Assembly: GCF_001949145.1 (NCBI RefSeq)
Contig: NW_019091529.1
Span: 1,096,806 to 1,114,564 of the forward strand
Reading direction: 5' to 3'
From: Acanthaster planci
Taxonomy: Eukaryota > Echinodermata > Asteroidea > Valvatida > Acanthasteridae
DNA length: 17,759 nt
Shown: piece by piece, positions 9,733-17,667 of the stretch
How the letters are laid out: every line of letters begins with the position of its first letter
Position numbering within the stretch: position 1 is the first letter of the stretch
Program-made: the position numbers and the translations under genes
Notes under the pieces: generated by a model
Seen by the model: only the letters and a program-made list of their open reading frames with translations
The model's database searches: none
What the model was told of the DNA's origin: nothing

Positions 9733-9801
9733 AAAGTCATCAAGAAATTGAAAGAGGAACATTCACGGCAGGTCACTTCTTTCATTTTCTTTCAGTTTTA
9801 A
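9733..9801 (+). CDS. Candidate terminal exon following 9528-9646
   Basis: A pyrimidine-containing acceptor (ATGCTACTTCAG) ends at 9732. The exon is in the phase required by the preceding donor and encodes KVIKKLKEEHSRQ, a strongly helical charged segment. It then reads through to TAA at 9799-9801. The 3' part after 9771 is Phe-rich and may be untranslated if CAG|GTCACT is a donor. The implied upstream intron is 86 bp. Confidence 0.3.
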   Translation, partial: KVIKKLKEEHSRQVTSFIFFQF

Positions 9802-9980
9802 GCAAGAACTGAAACGTGAACGATTGCGAACAGCCCCGCTTGCACGGCAGACGACCTCCTGAAAACAGACAGTTCCAGACAGCTGTCACTGATGAGGAAA
9901 ATTCCACAGTCTGCCTCAGGCACTGTTTTGTAAATAACCCATTAGATTGTACACAAGGGGCCACGCAGTCCTATGGGAAT

Positions 9981-10030
9981 TGGCTGGAGGCTGGCTGGAG
10001 GCTGGCTGGAGGCTGGCTGGAGGCCGGCTG
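9981..10030. repeat. 11-bp minisatellite, four exact units plus a partial
   Basis: TGGCTGGAGGC is repeated exactly at 9981, 9992, 10003 and 10014. A fifth, degenerate unit (CGGCTGGA) follows at 10025. It lies about 85 bp left of the 23-bp hairpin. Confidence 0.95.
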
Positions 10031-10106
10031 GATTTTTTTTCTGGCTAGGGAAGGCCCTTGCTGTAAAGTGATTAAACCAGGTTTTTCAGCATGTACATGT
10101 TAAGTT

Positions 10107-10199
10107 AGTTAATAAACGACTATTTATCATATCCTACCCCTGTAGGATATGATAAATAGTCGTTGCATTTGGACAAAAAAACAAAAACGTTTATTAACT
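10107..10199. repeat. Nested inverted repeats: perfect 23-bp hairpin, 4-nt loop
   Basis: The arm at 10115-10137 is the exact reverse complement of 10142-10164, with only CCCT between them. An outer pair, AGTTAATAAACG (10107-10118) and CGTTTATTAACT (10188-10199), is also exact. The right arm ends where recognisable transposase coding begins. This could be a terminal or subterminal structure of the element, or a scar from template switching or inverted duplication. Confidence 0.9.
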
Positions 10200-10592
10200 C
10201 CAGTGGACTCGCCAAGAGTGGCTGCTCACTCTACCGAGGGGTGTCTCGTGTTTACGGTGGGGCCCGGTGTCCGATAAGGAACTTACAATTCAGAGTGGAT
10301 TTCTTGATCAGGCAGATAAAGGCTTTCTTATTAAAGGCGAGTGTGCAGAGCGCCTAATGTCTCTACAGATACCTCCAGTGAAACGAGGAAAGGCACAGAT
10401 GACATCCGCTAGTGTTCAGAAGACAAAACGCATTGTTAATTTGCGAATCTTGGAGGAACAGGTGATAAGGCGTATAAAAGTATCCGCATTTTGAAATACG
10501 AGTTGCCTATCAGTCTTGCACCTCATATTGACAAAATCGCCAGTGTCTGTGCTCGATTAGCTAATCTACAGAAGCCCGTCTATTCAAAATAG
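10165..10592 (+). pseudogene. Degraded DDE_Tnp_4 (Harbinger-type) transposase, C-terminal part
   Basis: Three frames together give the C-terminal half of a DDE-superfamily transposase. They are, in order: a VSRVYGG segment (about 10226-10262); VSDKELTIQSGFLD, then ADKGF with the second catalytic Asp (10270-10330); and a basic stretch ending RILEEQVIRRIK with the candidate catalytic Glu (about 10442-10480). A last shifted segment, ILKYELPISLAPHIDKIASV, runs to TAG 10590-10592. Shifts lie at about 10258-10268 (GGGGCCCGG) and about 10470-10485 (TATAAAAG). Compared with the family, several residues are missing between SGFLD and ADKGF, and the N-terminal third with the first Asp is absent upstream of the hairpin. 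It is a dead element. Such enzymes cut and paste DNA elements with terminal inverted repeats. Confidence 0.8.
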
Positions 10593-11427
10593 GCTTGAAT
10601 GTTGACCTCGGACTCTGTAATGTCAGTAATATATGAGTATACAAGTTTATATTAAGACAGCTTTCCAATGAGAACACGGCGGTCCAATGTACAAACCCCT
10701 TATATTGACCATGTAAGTTGTGGACACCTATGAATGGCAATTAGGTGGAAGCTGCACCAAACACGTTTCATTATGTGTTTGAACTGGTTTTATTACAATT
10801 AAAGAAATTGCTCACTTACATGTACATGTATTTGTCTACTAACTTCTTTTAAGCAGAATATAAATATGGGAAAGATTTCTACATGCATTCGGTACTGTCA
10901 CTTATTTTCTGCCTCTAAAGTGACAACACCCCAATAGTATTTCACATGTACTTGTAAAAATATAAGCATCTTAGCAAAAAAAAGTCTCAGAGGGTTTGTA
11001 CACAGCGTGATGAGTGAAAGTAGCAGTTGGAAATCTTTCCCAGGTGGGTTTAAGAATAAGTGAAAAAAATAAGGTGCCTTGTTAGTAGTAGTTGTACCAA
11101 CACAAACTTTGCCGTGTTGTGCTAAATGAAGTCGTCTGTACGGGTGCATGAGCAGAGATATGAGATGCTAGCCTATCATGCCTATTTTATATACTAACCT
11201 CTTCTATTTCCTCTCCATGGAGGAATAAATTGGGCTCTCTGGGCGCGGATCTTGGCTTTCTGATGATTTTTAGTGTGTGTACGTTCATGTGGGTGGCTGT
11301 GTACTACTGCCAACACCTCCAATAAACACACCCTTCAACAACGTTCACACGCTTATTACCAAAATTTATATCAAAACCTAATGAAATACTAACATCCAAA
11401 TGTGTATAATGTCTAAGAAACTGACGT

Positions 11428-11596
11428 CGAGTTCGGGCGGCCCGTTGTTGACACAGGTTTCTTGTTTTCATGTGCATGTTGCTTGTCACTAACTACCATC
11501 GATAACCGGTTGTTTGTTCCCGGCGTTCGAGTGGCCGACCCACGAACAACAAATCAAGCTGTTCGTGAACATATGGGAACAAACCGCCCGAACTCG
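11428..11596. repeat. 13-bp inverted repeat enclosing nested hairpins
   Basis: CGAGTTCGGGCGG (11428-11440) and CCGCCCGAACTCG (11584-11596) are exact reverse complements. Inside lie TTTGTTCCC (about 11512) with GGGAACAAA (about 11575), and a CACGAACA...TGTTCGTG hairpin around 11540-11567. The block is much more GC-rich than its surroundings, which suggests a small foldback element. Confidence 0.7.
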
Positions 11597-12250
11597 GCCT
11601 AAGTGAATGAGCTACACTACTTGATACGCATATGAATAAATGTCACCTAGCCTAGAGTAGGTTATGGGCCTACAAAAAGTACAACCACACATTACAGCAG
11701 TAAAAGATGTAATGGCTCCTACAGCTACATGCACTACACCAATATTGTTAAGTATGAACTTAACAGTATTAAAGGAATTCAGTAGACAAATTTGCATCTA
11801 GCAAGACTAGGGTGCTCTATTTATAAACTGGGGTGATCAAACTCCAGTAGACTGGCATGATCTATTTACAAAAATGGGGGTGATCAAAAAGGACACTACA
11901 ATGCCAAAATAAACCAGCTAATGCATAGGAGTTGTGAAATGTCACTCTGCCACACACATGATTGCTGAATAATCAGACTAGTGGAACTCCTTCATTGGGT
12001 GGGGCATTTATTAGGCCTGCAACATTTTGAATGGCCCATTTTAAAGGAAATGTAGTGGAACCAACGTCACTGTTTTCGAGAACTATACCATACAAGTCAA
12101 CTGTCAAAATTCTAGCCCAAATGGTAAATCCAATGAGAGAAATCGGCAAAAAACAAAGCATTTTTGCATTGTAACCGCTATTTTCCAAAGGTTGTACAAC
12201 ATAACCAGCTTTAAAACCAAATCAGCTTCTGGATGCTTTTGCTCTTTTGG

Positions 12251-12303
12251 GTAATTAATTATTAAATTAATTAATTAATAGTAATTAATTATTAAATTAA
12301 TTA
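12251..12303. repeat. 23-bp AT-rich direct repeat, two exact copies
   Basis: A TAATTAATTATTAAATTAATT-type unit is repeated exactly with a 30-bp period. It is built only of A/T apart from the leading G. It probably arose by slippage in simple sequence. Confidence 0.85.
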
Positions 12304-12349
12304 GCTGTACCTTCCCTTCAAATACCTTGTAACTATTGTGTGGTAATGC

Positions 12350-12363
12350 CAGGTCATGACCTG
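12350..12363. promoter_or_regulatory. 14-bp palindrome containing AGGTCATGACCT
   Basis: CAGGTCATGACCTG is a perfect palindrome. Its core is two AGGTCA half-sites in inverted orientation with no spacer, the form known as a palindromic nuclear-receptor response element (TREpal). It lies 5 bp beyond the stop codon of the YqaJ/PHD exon on the minus strand. Function is not shown by the sequence, and chance is possible. Confidence 0.3.
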
Positions 12364-12367
12364 ACAT

Positions 12368-13608
12368 TCAGAAGGCACAAAGGAAGCACCTCCAATCAAG
12401 GCATGATGCATCATCAATGTTTATGCAGGCGTTGTGGTACCTCATCGCGCAAACACTGCATTTCACAAAACTGCTTGGGCCTGTGACATTTTGATCACAA
12501 GCAGCACAAATATAAACAGCAGGGTATGGGGACTTAAAAAGCAACTTCTGCTTGGCACACTTTGCAGGTTGGGCACTTTTAGTTTGCAGAGGGTTCAAAG
12601 GCAGCATGTCAGTGGAAGGATTCGCGAAAGTGTGGTCACGAAGATCTGCCATTTTACTACATTTCATGGATTGTGAAATTAATTCTGGTCCAACATATTT
12701 GAACCAGAAATATTCAGCTCATTCAACCATCTCCCTAAAAAGAACTGAATCAAATTCAATGCGTTCAAGATGATTGCCTTTAGGTGTGTAGACAAAGAAA
12801 TCACCGTAACTTACTTCCAAAATTACCATTTGGAATTGTATCTGGAAATAGTAGTACGGTGCTCTAGAAAACCGACACTGACCATTCTCAACACTAATCA
12901 AGTGCTTGTAATTATCACTGGATGGAGAGTCTCATTTAAGAGAGTACGGACACTTGATTTCACATACACCCCTTCCGTGACATAAGCATGAAATTATGAG
13001 GTCTGGGGATGCTCCAAGAAACTGCTTCTTGTGAGAGATAATCAGACCGCTATCTTTTCCTTGAAATTTCTTGTGTTGTCTAGCCATTGTCTTCTTATAT
13101 GCCTGTTTTGCATGTGGTTCAGTTGAACTACCATACCTTATAGCAACCGTTTGGGGAACATTTTTAAAACCCATTATTGCTTTGATCAATGAGGAGCTAT
13201 TAAGTGTTGGGTCTCTCTTCAGCGATGCGACCCTTGTAAATACATTTTGAATTTTGCTTGCAGTTATCCTTCCTTGCAGATGTTCCAGCCACTCTTTGGA
13301 AGATGACTGATTCACTGTGAGTTCACACACAGTATTGATATCACCTTTGGTCAAACACACCTTGCTGATAAGTTCAGTAGCATCTTCATAGGCTGTTTAG
13401 CCATTGCTATTAAAGTTGAAGGTCTTAATACAGCTTCTTTCTTTGGAAATGGCATGGCATCCATCAGCTGTCGGTAGCAGGAGTCCGGTGCATATCTTCT
13501 CACTGCTTTGTCTAGGTGGTCAAATGTATCTGCTATTTTTGTTTTGCTGGAAGTTGGTGTGAATTCTACATTCCGCTTTGAAACCGACTCAACAAAATTT
13601 TTGGCGGT
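12368..13608 (-). pseudogene. YqaJ-type exonuclease + PHD-like finger exon, disrupted
   Basis: On the minus strand a strong acceptor (TTCTTTTCTCTTTTCAG) sets the exon's 5' edge at 13608. About 70 residues (TAKNFVESVSKRNVEF...) precede a shift near 13395-13403. The frame then carries the YqaJ nuclease core: GRITASKIQNVF, a TEPHAKQAY segment with the first acidic residue, GASPD with the catalytic Asp, and EIKCPYS with the E-x-K pair. TGA at 12932-12934 interrupts it. The same frame continues with YYYFQIQFQM and GDFFVYTPKG, typical of the end of the domain, then meets TGA 12719-12721. It continues again to a Cys4-His-Cys3 PHD-like finger (C-x2-C, C-x2-C-x4-H-x2-C, W-x-C-x2-C) just before the final TGA 12368-12370. 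The catalytic residues are intact and the breaks lie elsewhere. The family resembles phage-type recombination exonucleases and is multicopy in marine invertebrates. Confidence 0.8.
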
Positions 13609-13804
13609 CTGAAAAGAGAAAAGAAATAGGTAATATCCACAAATAAAAATTAACAGCAAGAGCACAAACCTTTGTATTTTACCCTGTGCTGAACCATGAT
13701 ATACTTAAACTTAGATAGTAATTACAGGTCACAACAGTTAATTTGAGCAGTGATATCAGCATTTTCTTAGCAAAACACTTCGAATTTGACCAGTCGCATA
13801 ATGT

Positions 13805-13861
13805 TTTTACACAGGGTGTCCAGTGAAAGTAGTACATGTACAGGTATATGGAAATCTTTCT
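13805..13861. repeat. Dispersed repeat, copy 2 (copy 1 at about 10996-11042)
   Basis: ACACAG-GTG...AGTGAAAGTAG...GGAAATCTTTC occurs in the same orientation here and near 10996-11042, with different spacers. AGCAT...CTTAGCAAAA also precedes both copies at about 10966 and 13760. The two copies are diverged but collinear over about 90 bp, so this is an interspersed family rather than a recent duplication. Confidence 0.55.
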
Positions 13862-14057
13862 GATTACAGAAACTGTTTATTAGAAAAGTCTTCAGATGTA
13901 GCCATCTTTGTAAAAGAAGAATTATTCCACAATTGAAAAAGAAGCCCTCAGTCTTATATTGTATATTTTGAAGTATATGTTTCTTGACCATTTGTAGTTA
14001 CGGTTCTGTACTGACCACTGTGGACCAGCCTGTGCCTTGCCCGTGGCCGTCTGCCCA

Positions 14058-14243
14058 GGACACGGTCCCTTGCCATCCCCGATGACCATGCTTACCACTG
14101 TCCTTGTTCTGGGCCGGCATTGAGGTGCAACTCTCAGCTGATGGTGCCGGGGGCATGATCCCTTGCTATAAGCAATGACCACGCTTACCGCTGTCCTTGT
14201 TCTGGGCCAGCACTGAGGTGCAACTCTCAAATGATGGTGCCGG
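14058..14243. repeat. 93-bp tandem duplication, two diverged copies
   Basis: Copy A (14058-14150) and copy B (14151-14243) share long identical blocks such as CTGTCCTTGTTCTGGGCC and TGAGGTGCAACTCTCA. The period is exactly 93 bp, or 31 codons, so the minus-strand ORF through it shows a 31-residue repeat (LRVAPQC-x-PRTRT...). I found no family for that peptide, and the plus strand is also open in places, so coding is unproven. Confidence 0.8.
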
Positions 14244-14748
14244 ATGTTTCCAAACTCTATCGCGTTCCAGTTTTGCGACTCCCGAATGGACGGTCAAGCT
14301 CGGGTCAGATTCCCACCCGGAGGTACCTCCCTTTCTTTTCCAATGGCCAAACGTATGATTTGAAATTTATGTTATTTATACTGTACAAAGAATTGCTGTT
14401 GTCACACCTGGTCCATTTATTTAGTCCATTTGTAGTAATTTGTAATTTGTAAATAATTAAAATAATCTTAATTCTGATTCCAAAGAAAATCCACTTATTC
14501 CGATCATCTTTTATCAGTGTGTTCTTTTCCCAAATGTTTCATTTTTGTCTGATTGCGTTGTTTGCCGAGACATGCGGTGACTTTGTAACAATGGGTACAT
14601 GTATGTAATGCCAACAGATGCATGTGTGCCGAATATATCACTATATAACCTTCTTCAGGACTTTCAACGCATACATGTCCTCAATAATCATACATGTGAA
14701 AATAATATGTTACAATCTGCTGACATCATGATGGTTAAATGTAATTAC

Positions 14749-14946
14749 TCAGCTGGGCACGTACAGTATAAAGATAACACTTTGCCACCTGGTCCTTTGG
14801 AAGATTATTTCTCCACTGCTACCCACACTTGATACGGGGATCCAGACTTCATGGATGGCTTGACCTTGCTGCTCAGGAAGCACACACACGCATTTGGGAT
14901 GATTGGGTGATACAAGACTGCTTCCATCCATCCACAAGAGAAATAT
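14749..14946 (-). pseudogene. SWIM-type zinc-finger exon of the YqaJ/PHD gene, with stop
   Basis: The minus strand shows a strong acceptor (TTATTTGTTCCCTTTCAG), so the exon starts at 14946. The frame encodes YFSCGWMEAVLYHPIIPN, then SSKVKPSMKSGSPYQVWVAVEK. This matches the segment just before the SWIM finger in SWIM-YqaJ proteins (K-V-x-P-S...PY-x-VWVA). A TAA at 14805-14807 interrupts it. The same frame continues GGKVLSLYCTCPA, whose C-x-C is the first half of a SWIM finger. It ends at a donor-like GA|GTAATT. The order on the minus strand (SWIM, then YqaJ, then PHD) is what the family has, so I join it to 12368-13608 as one gene. SWIM fingers bind nucleic acid or protein. Confidence 0.7.
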
Positions 14947-15671
14947 CTGAAAGGGAACAAATAAACAGATAACTTAGAGGATAGTAAAGCAACAGTGTGC
15001 TCTATGAGCATACAGGTCCACATAAGGAGTTGCTTTTCAATAACACTGCACAAGAAATGTACTATAAAATTGCCTGATACGTGTTTTGGAAAAAAATGAC
15101 ATTCTTTAACAAACTCCTTAGAAATTTGCTAAAGATTAACCTGTATTAATTAAATTTGCCTGCATCTCAGGCCACTATGTTCGGCCAAGCACATATTTTC
15201 TTTAAATAATTACCTTCAACATTGTTGATCTTTCCATTAAATATTAACATCTCAACTTTTCAAATTAAATGTTCGGTTATGTACAAAATAAACGATTTAA
15301 TCTGAAATACAAGAAAAAAATAATAAAATAAAGAAAAAGATGGCAGGACAGACACATAGCTTGAGACAAACATAGACCAAATATTGGCTGGAACAAAACA
15401 ACAGCCAAAACCAAAGGAGATGCAGAAACATGAAAGATTCAAACTAGAAATGGCCTGTGAAGCACATGTTAGTAAAACAGCAAACGAACTACAATAAATG
15501 AGATATGGCAGACAGGGAGTGAGATTGAGACACACACATACATGTACACACTACGAGAGATTTTGGAAGGCAATTCTACCATGTTCAGGCTGTGAGAAGT
15601 CTTTGACTTGTATCTACATCATTTCAACCTGTGGTGGCGAGTTTTCTGTGGAGCAACACTCGTAAGAAATG
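14947..15671. other. No supported gene; possible upstream intron
   Basis: A minus-strand ORF at 15260-15535 is hydrophobic and derives from a T-rich tract. It has no start or family support. A TACATGTA copy lies at 15539-15546. Confidence 0.45.
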
Positions 15672-15866
15672 TTAGTCCAGACAAAGTGAAACTTGTGCAG
15701 AGCTGAATTTGGTTCCAGAAGAGACAGTTTGTGAACCGAGTGTTGGATCATCAAGTCCCATATTTGCCATTTGGTCTCGAACTTGGTCATTCTTATACGA
15801 CATGGTCTTTGTCCCCCTTGCAGCTCATTTTTGCATTGTCAAGGACTGAACTGTTTTTTTCGCCAT
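15672..15866 (-). other. Possible first coding exon, frame uncertain
   Basis: On the minus strand ATG at 15803-15801 lies in good start context (AAGACCATGT) and opens 43 residues beginning MSYKNDQVRDQMANMGLDDP, ending at TAA 15672-15674. The same frame extends upstream through one TGA to another ATG at 15866. A second frame is also open for about 60 residues over part of the same stretch. It lies upstream of the SWIM exon in the same orientation and could be that gene's 5' end. I cannot show this from motif content. Confidence 0.2.
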
Positions 15867-16060
15867 CTGTAGAGTTCATCAGTCTTCGCTGTTGTGCTTG
15901 CTAAGCTCAAGATTGCACTTAAGACCATAAATATAAGATTGTTTTTGATTCTTTATCCTTATCATTGTAAACTACATGTAGTTCCAATCAGCATTTTCTT
16001 TGATATTCTTTTACATGCTATACATGTAAGTGTAACATTGTTGTCACCCTTCTTTTGCAG

Positions 16061-16119
16061 ACGTCCCCAAATTCAAAATCCCCAAATTTTCACCAGAGGT
16101 GGAAAGCGTTGTTACAGAG
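16061..16119 (+). CDS. Candidate 59-bp internal exon
   Basis: An acceptor with a strong pyrimidine tract (CACCCTTCTTTTGCAG) ends at 16060 and a donor (GAG|GTACAT) follows 16119. In the most protein-like frame it encodes VPKFKIPKFSPEVESVVTE after a split codon. It ends in phase 0. All three frames lack stops or nearly so, so frame choice is inference. Not recognised. Confidence 0.35.
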
Positions 16120-16395
16120 GTACATGTAAACTGTGCTTAGGGATTTTCTGAGCAAAATAAAGTCTGTCAAGAAATGGTTTCCTTGTAAATTTTGTGGCTA
16201 TAAACTCATTTCTGTCTTAAATGTACCTTGGCCGTAAGATGTGCTGAGAATGTGTTTAAGGTGGCCTCTGATTTAGTCAACATGGGCATTAACATAGATA
16301 ATCAGCTGTACATCCGAAGGCTAAGGATAGTAGGATTGAAAAAGTCCTAAAACAAAACTCGATGCAACCTCGTCTTTAAATTCTACGCCCTACAG

Positions 16396-16422
16396 ACTCC
16401 TGAAGTCCTGGGAGGATTTTAG
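16396..16422 (+). CDS. Possible short terminal exon after 16061-16119
   Basis: The acceptor-like CTACGCCCTACAG ends at 16395. The required phase 0 reads eight residues (TPEVLGGF) to TAG 16420-16422. It is short enough to be chance. The implied intron is 276 bp. Confidence 0.2.
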   Translation, partial: TPEVLGGF

Positions 16423-17125
16423 TAAATTGAAAAACCTGGCCTCAGTCACATGTGAGTACTTATGGATCGTTGGGGTTTGGTATGCTGAACTACCGGTAAT
16501 CGTTTCAAAACCGTGTAATATCAGAACTGGTTAACAGCAATCTATATTGTAGGCACAACTGCAGTGCAATCAGTACTCGAAGTCGAAGCTCACTAGGCCA
16601 ACTGTCCCCCTTTTCAACTAGACTACATGCAGGCTGGGCCTACTGTAAAACGTCTCAGCCTCAAAGGCGCGGCTATTGGCCTAAGCCTATATTCATTTAA
16701 AACAAAACAACGAAGCGAAAGTATGCTTACCTGACACTAAACTGGCATGTGGGGATCGCAAACCTCTTTGACAGCATGCAGGAAGGAATAAAAGCTACCG
16801 GTATTCCTTCCACCATGTTGAAAGCAATTCCCTTTTCTGCTGATATTTAGGCTTTCGGTAAAATCGCCGCAGACGGGGCTGTGGTACTATGGTGCAGCTA
16901 GCTCGAGCGGCAGCAACGCGAGGTTGAATTCGAATCAAGATGAAACTTGTACTGTTCTAAGATCCTTACCCAAGTGGATGTGTTTTTAAAAGTGGCAAAT
17001 TCAAACAAAAGTCTTCAGGTAACTTAGTATAATTTTTAATTTTGATATTATTTTACAATGAAAAGTATTTTGTTTTCGGGGGATGGGGGCCGTGATAGAC
17101 TGAAAGTCAATCCATAGTTTAGAAA
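16423..17125. other. No gene seen; possible promoter region
   Basis: No exon is supported here. It lies immediately upstream of a candidate first exon at 17126, but I see no clear TATA or initiator element. Confidence 0.4.
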
Positions 17126-17189
17126 ATGGCGAAGCAATCACGCGGAGGTTCCAGAAAGTGCAGCCCACTATTTCAAGCAGGAATTTCAG
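17126..17189 (+). CDS. Candidate first exon of a 44-residue peptide
   Basis: ATG at 17126-17128 has a good start context (AGAAAATGG). The exon encodes MAKQSRGGSRKCSPLFQAGI and one more residue, ending one base into a codon at CAG|GTAGGC, a near-consensus donor. The next exon at 17261 supplies the matching phase. The peptide starts basic and continues hydrophobic. Not recognised. Confidence 0.35.
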
Positions 17190-17260
17190 GTAGGCTCATT
17201 AACATTAAAAATGCCCCCACAGTTTCTTCTTAAATAGAACATTGTTAAACACCCCCACAG

Positions 17261-17334
17261 GTGAGGTTGTGTTCATCGTTGGCAGGAACATCTCCGTGGA
17301 TCTTTTGGCTTCCATCTCAGAGGGAAATAGCTAA
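17261..17334 (+). CDS. Candidate second exon of the 44-residue peptide
   Basis: The acceptor is CACCCCCACAG, ending 17260. The frame imposed by the first exon reads EVVFIVGRNISVDLLASISE and stops at TAA 17332-17334. The implied intron is 71 bp. That is short but workable in some animals. This may also be a 5' fragment of a longer gene whose frame is lost. Confidence 0.3.
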
Positions 17335-17544
17335 ACCGTACACTTGAAAAATGTTCTTAAGTGCCAAAACGTTAACGTTCCCCACTTGAAAAATGGCTTC
17401 ACCAAGATATGGGAACATTCGAATTTCGGCGGGGGTGAAATTGATTAGGGGAATAAATTAACCGCTTAAATTCCCCCCCAAAAAGAAATTCACAGAAAGA
17501 AATAATAGTGTTTATAATTAACTATTTGTTGTGATAACCTCCAG

Positions 17545-17667
17545 GTAATTGGTATGAACAACGATGACTTTAAAATGTATTCAAAGCTACTTGAATTAGT
17601 GGGTAGATTTCTGGGAGAGCTTGAATTCATATTTCTTGAAGCCAGGGTTATTATCAAAAACAGATAG
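17545..17667 (+). CDS. Candidate exon, amphipathic helical segment
   Basis: The acceptor-like GTGATAACCTCCAG ends at 17544. The frame encodes MNNDDFKMYSKLLELVGRFL and a further 17 helical residues from an ATG at 17554-17556 to TAG 17665-17667. A donor-like GTGCAAG follows directly. Not recognised. It could be a separate small ORF or part of the same unit as 17126-17334. Confidence 0.3.
   Translation, partial: VIGMNNDDFKMYSKLLELVGRFLGELEFIFLEARVIIKNR

Larger units (their letters stand above)
10593..12367. other. No supported gene; repeats and foldbacks
   Basis: This stretch holds a copy of a dispersed repeat (about 10965-11042), a 13-bp inverted pair (11428-11440/11584-11596), two diverged copies of a TCTATTTA...GGGTGATCAAA unit (about 11816 and 11861), and an AT-rich 23-bp direct repeat (12251-12273 and 12281-12303). 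No ORF has supporting splice or motif evidence. Confidence 0.5.
13609..14748 (-). other. Presumed intron(s) of the SWIM-YqaJ-PHD gene
   Basis: This region lies between a donor-like GA|GTAATT at 14748-14747 and the acceptor ending at 13609 (minus strand). The second half of the SWIM motif (C-x-H) should be in an exon here, but I could not find it. The region holds a 93-bp tandem repeat and a dispersed repeat copy. Other ORFs here are unsupported. Confidence 0.45.

Noticed and set aside
9816-10103. Plus-strand ORF leading into the minisatellite, with a DCT that could be the first Asp of the transposase
   Set aside because: Surrounding residues do not fit the family, and the second half only translates the 11-bp repeat.
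14290-14330. tRNA B-box-like GGGTCAGATTCCCACCC, possible SINE
   Set aside because: It deviates from GGTTCGANTCC, and I could not find an A box or cloverleaf upstream.
15260-15535. Hydrophobic minus-strand ORF resembling a membrane protein
   Set aside because: Hydrophobicity comes from a T-rich tract. There is no start context and it sits in a presumed intron or spacer.
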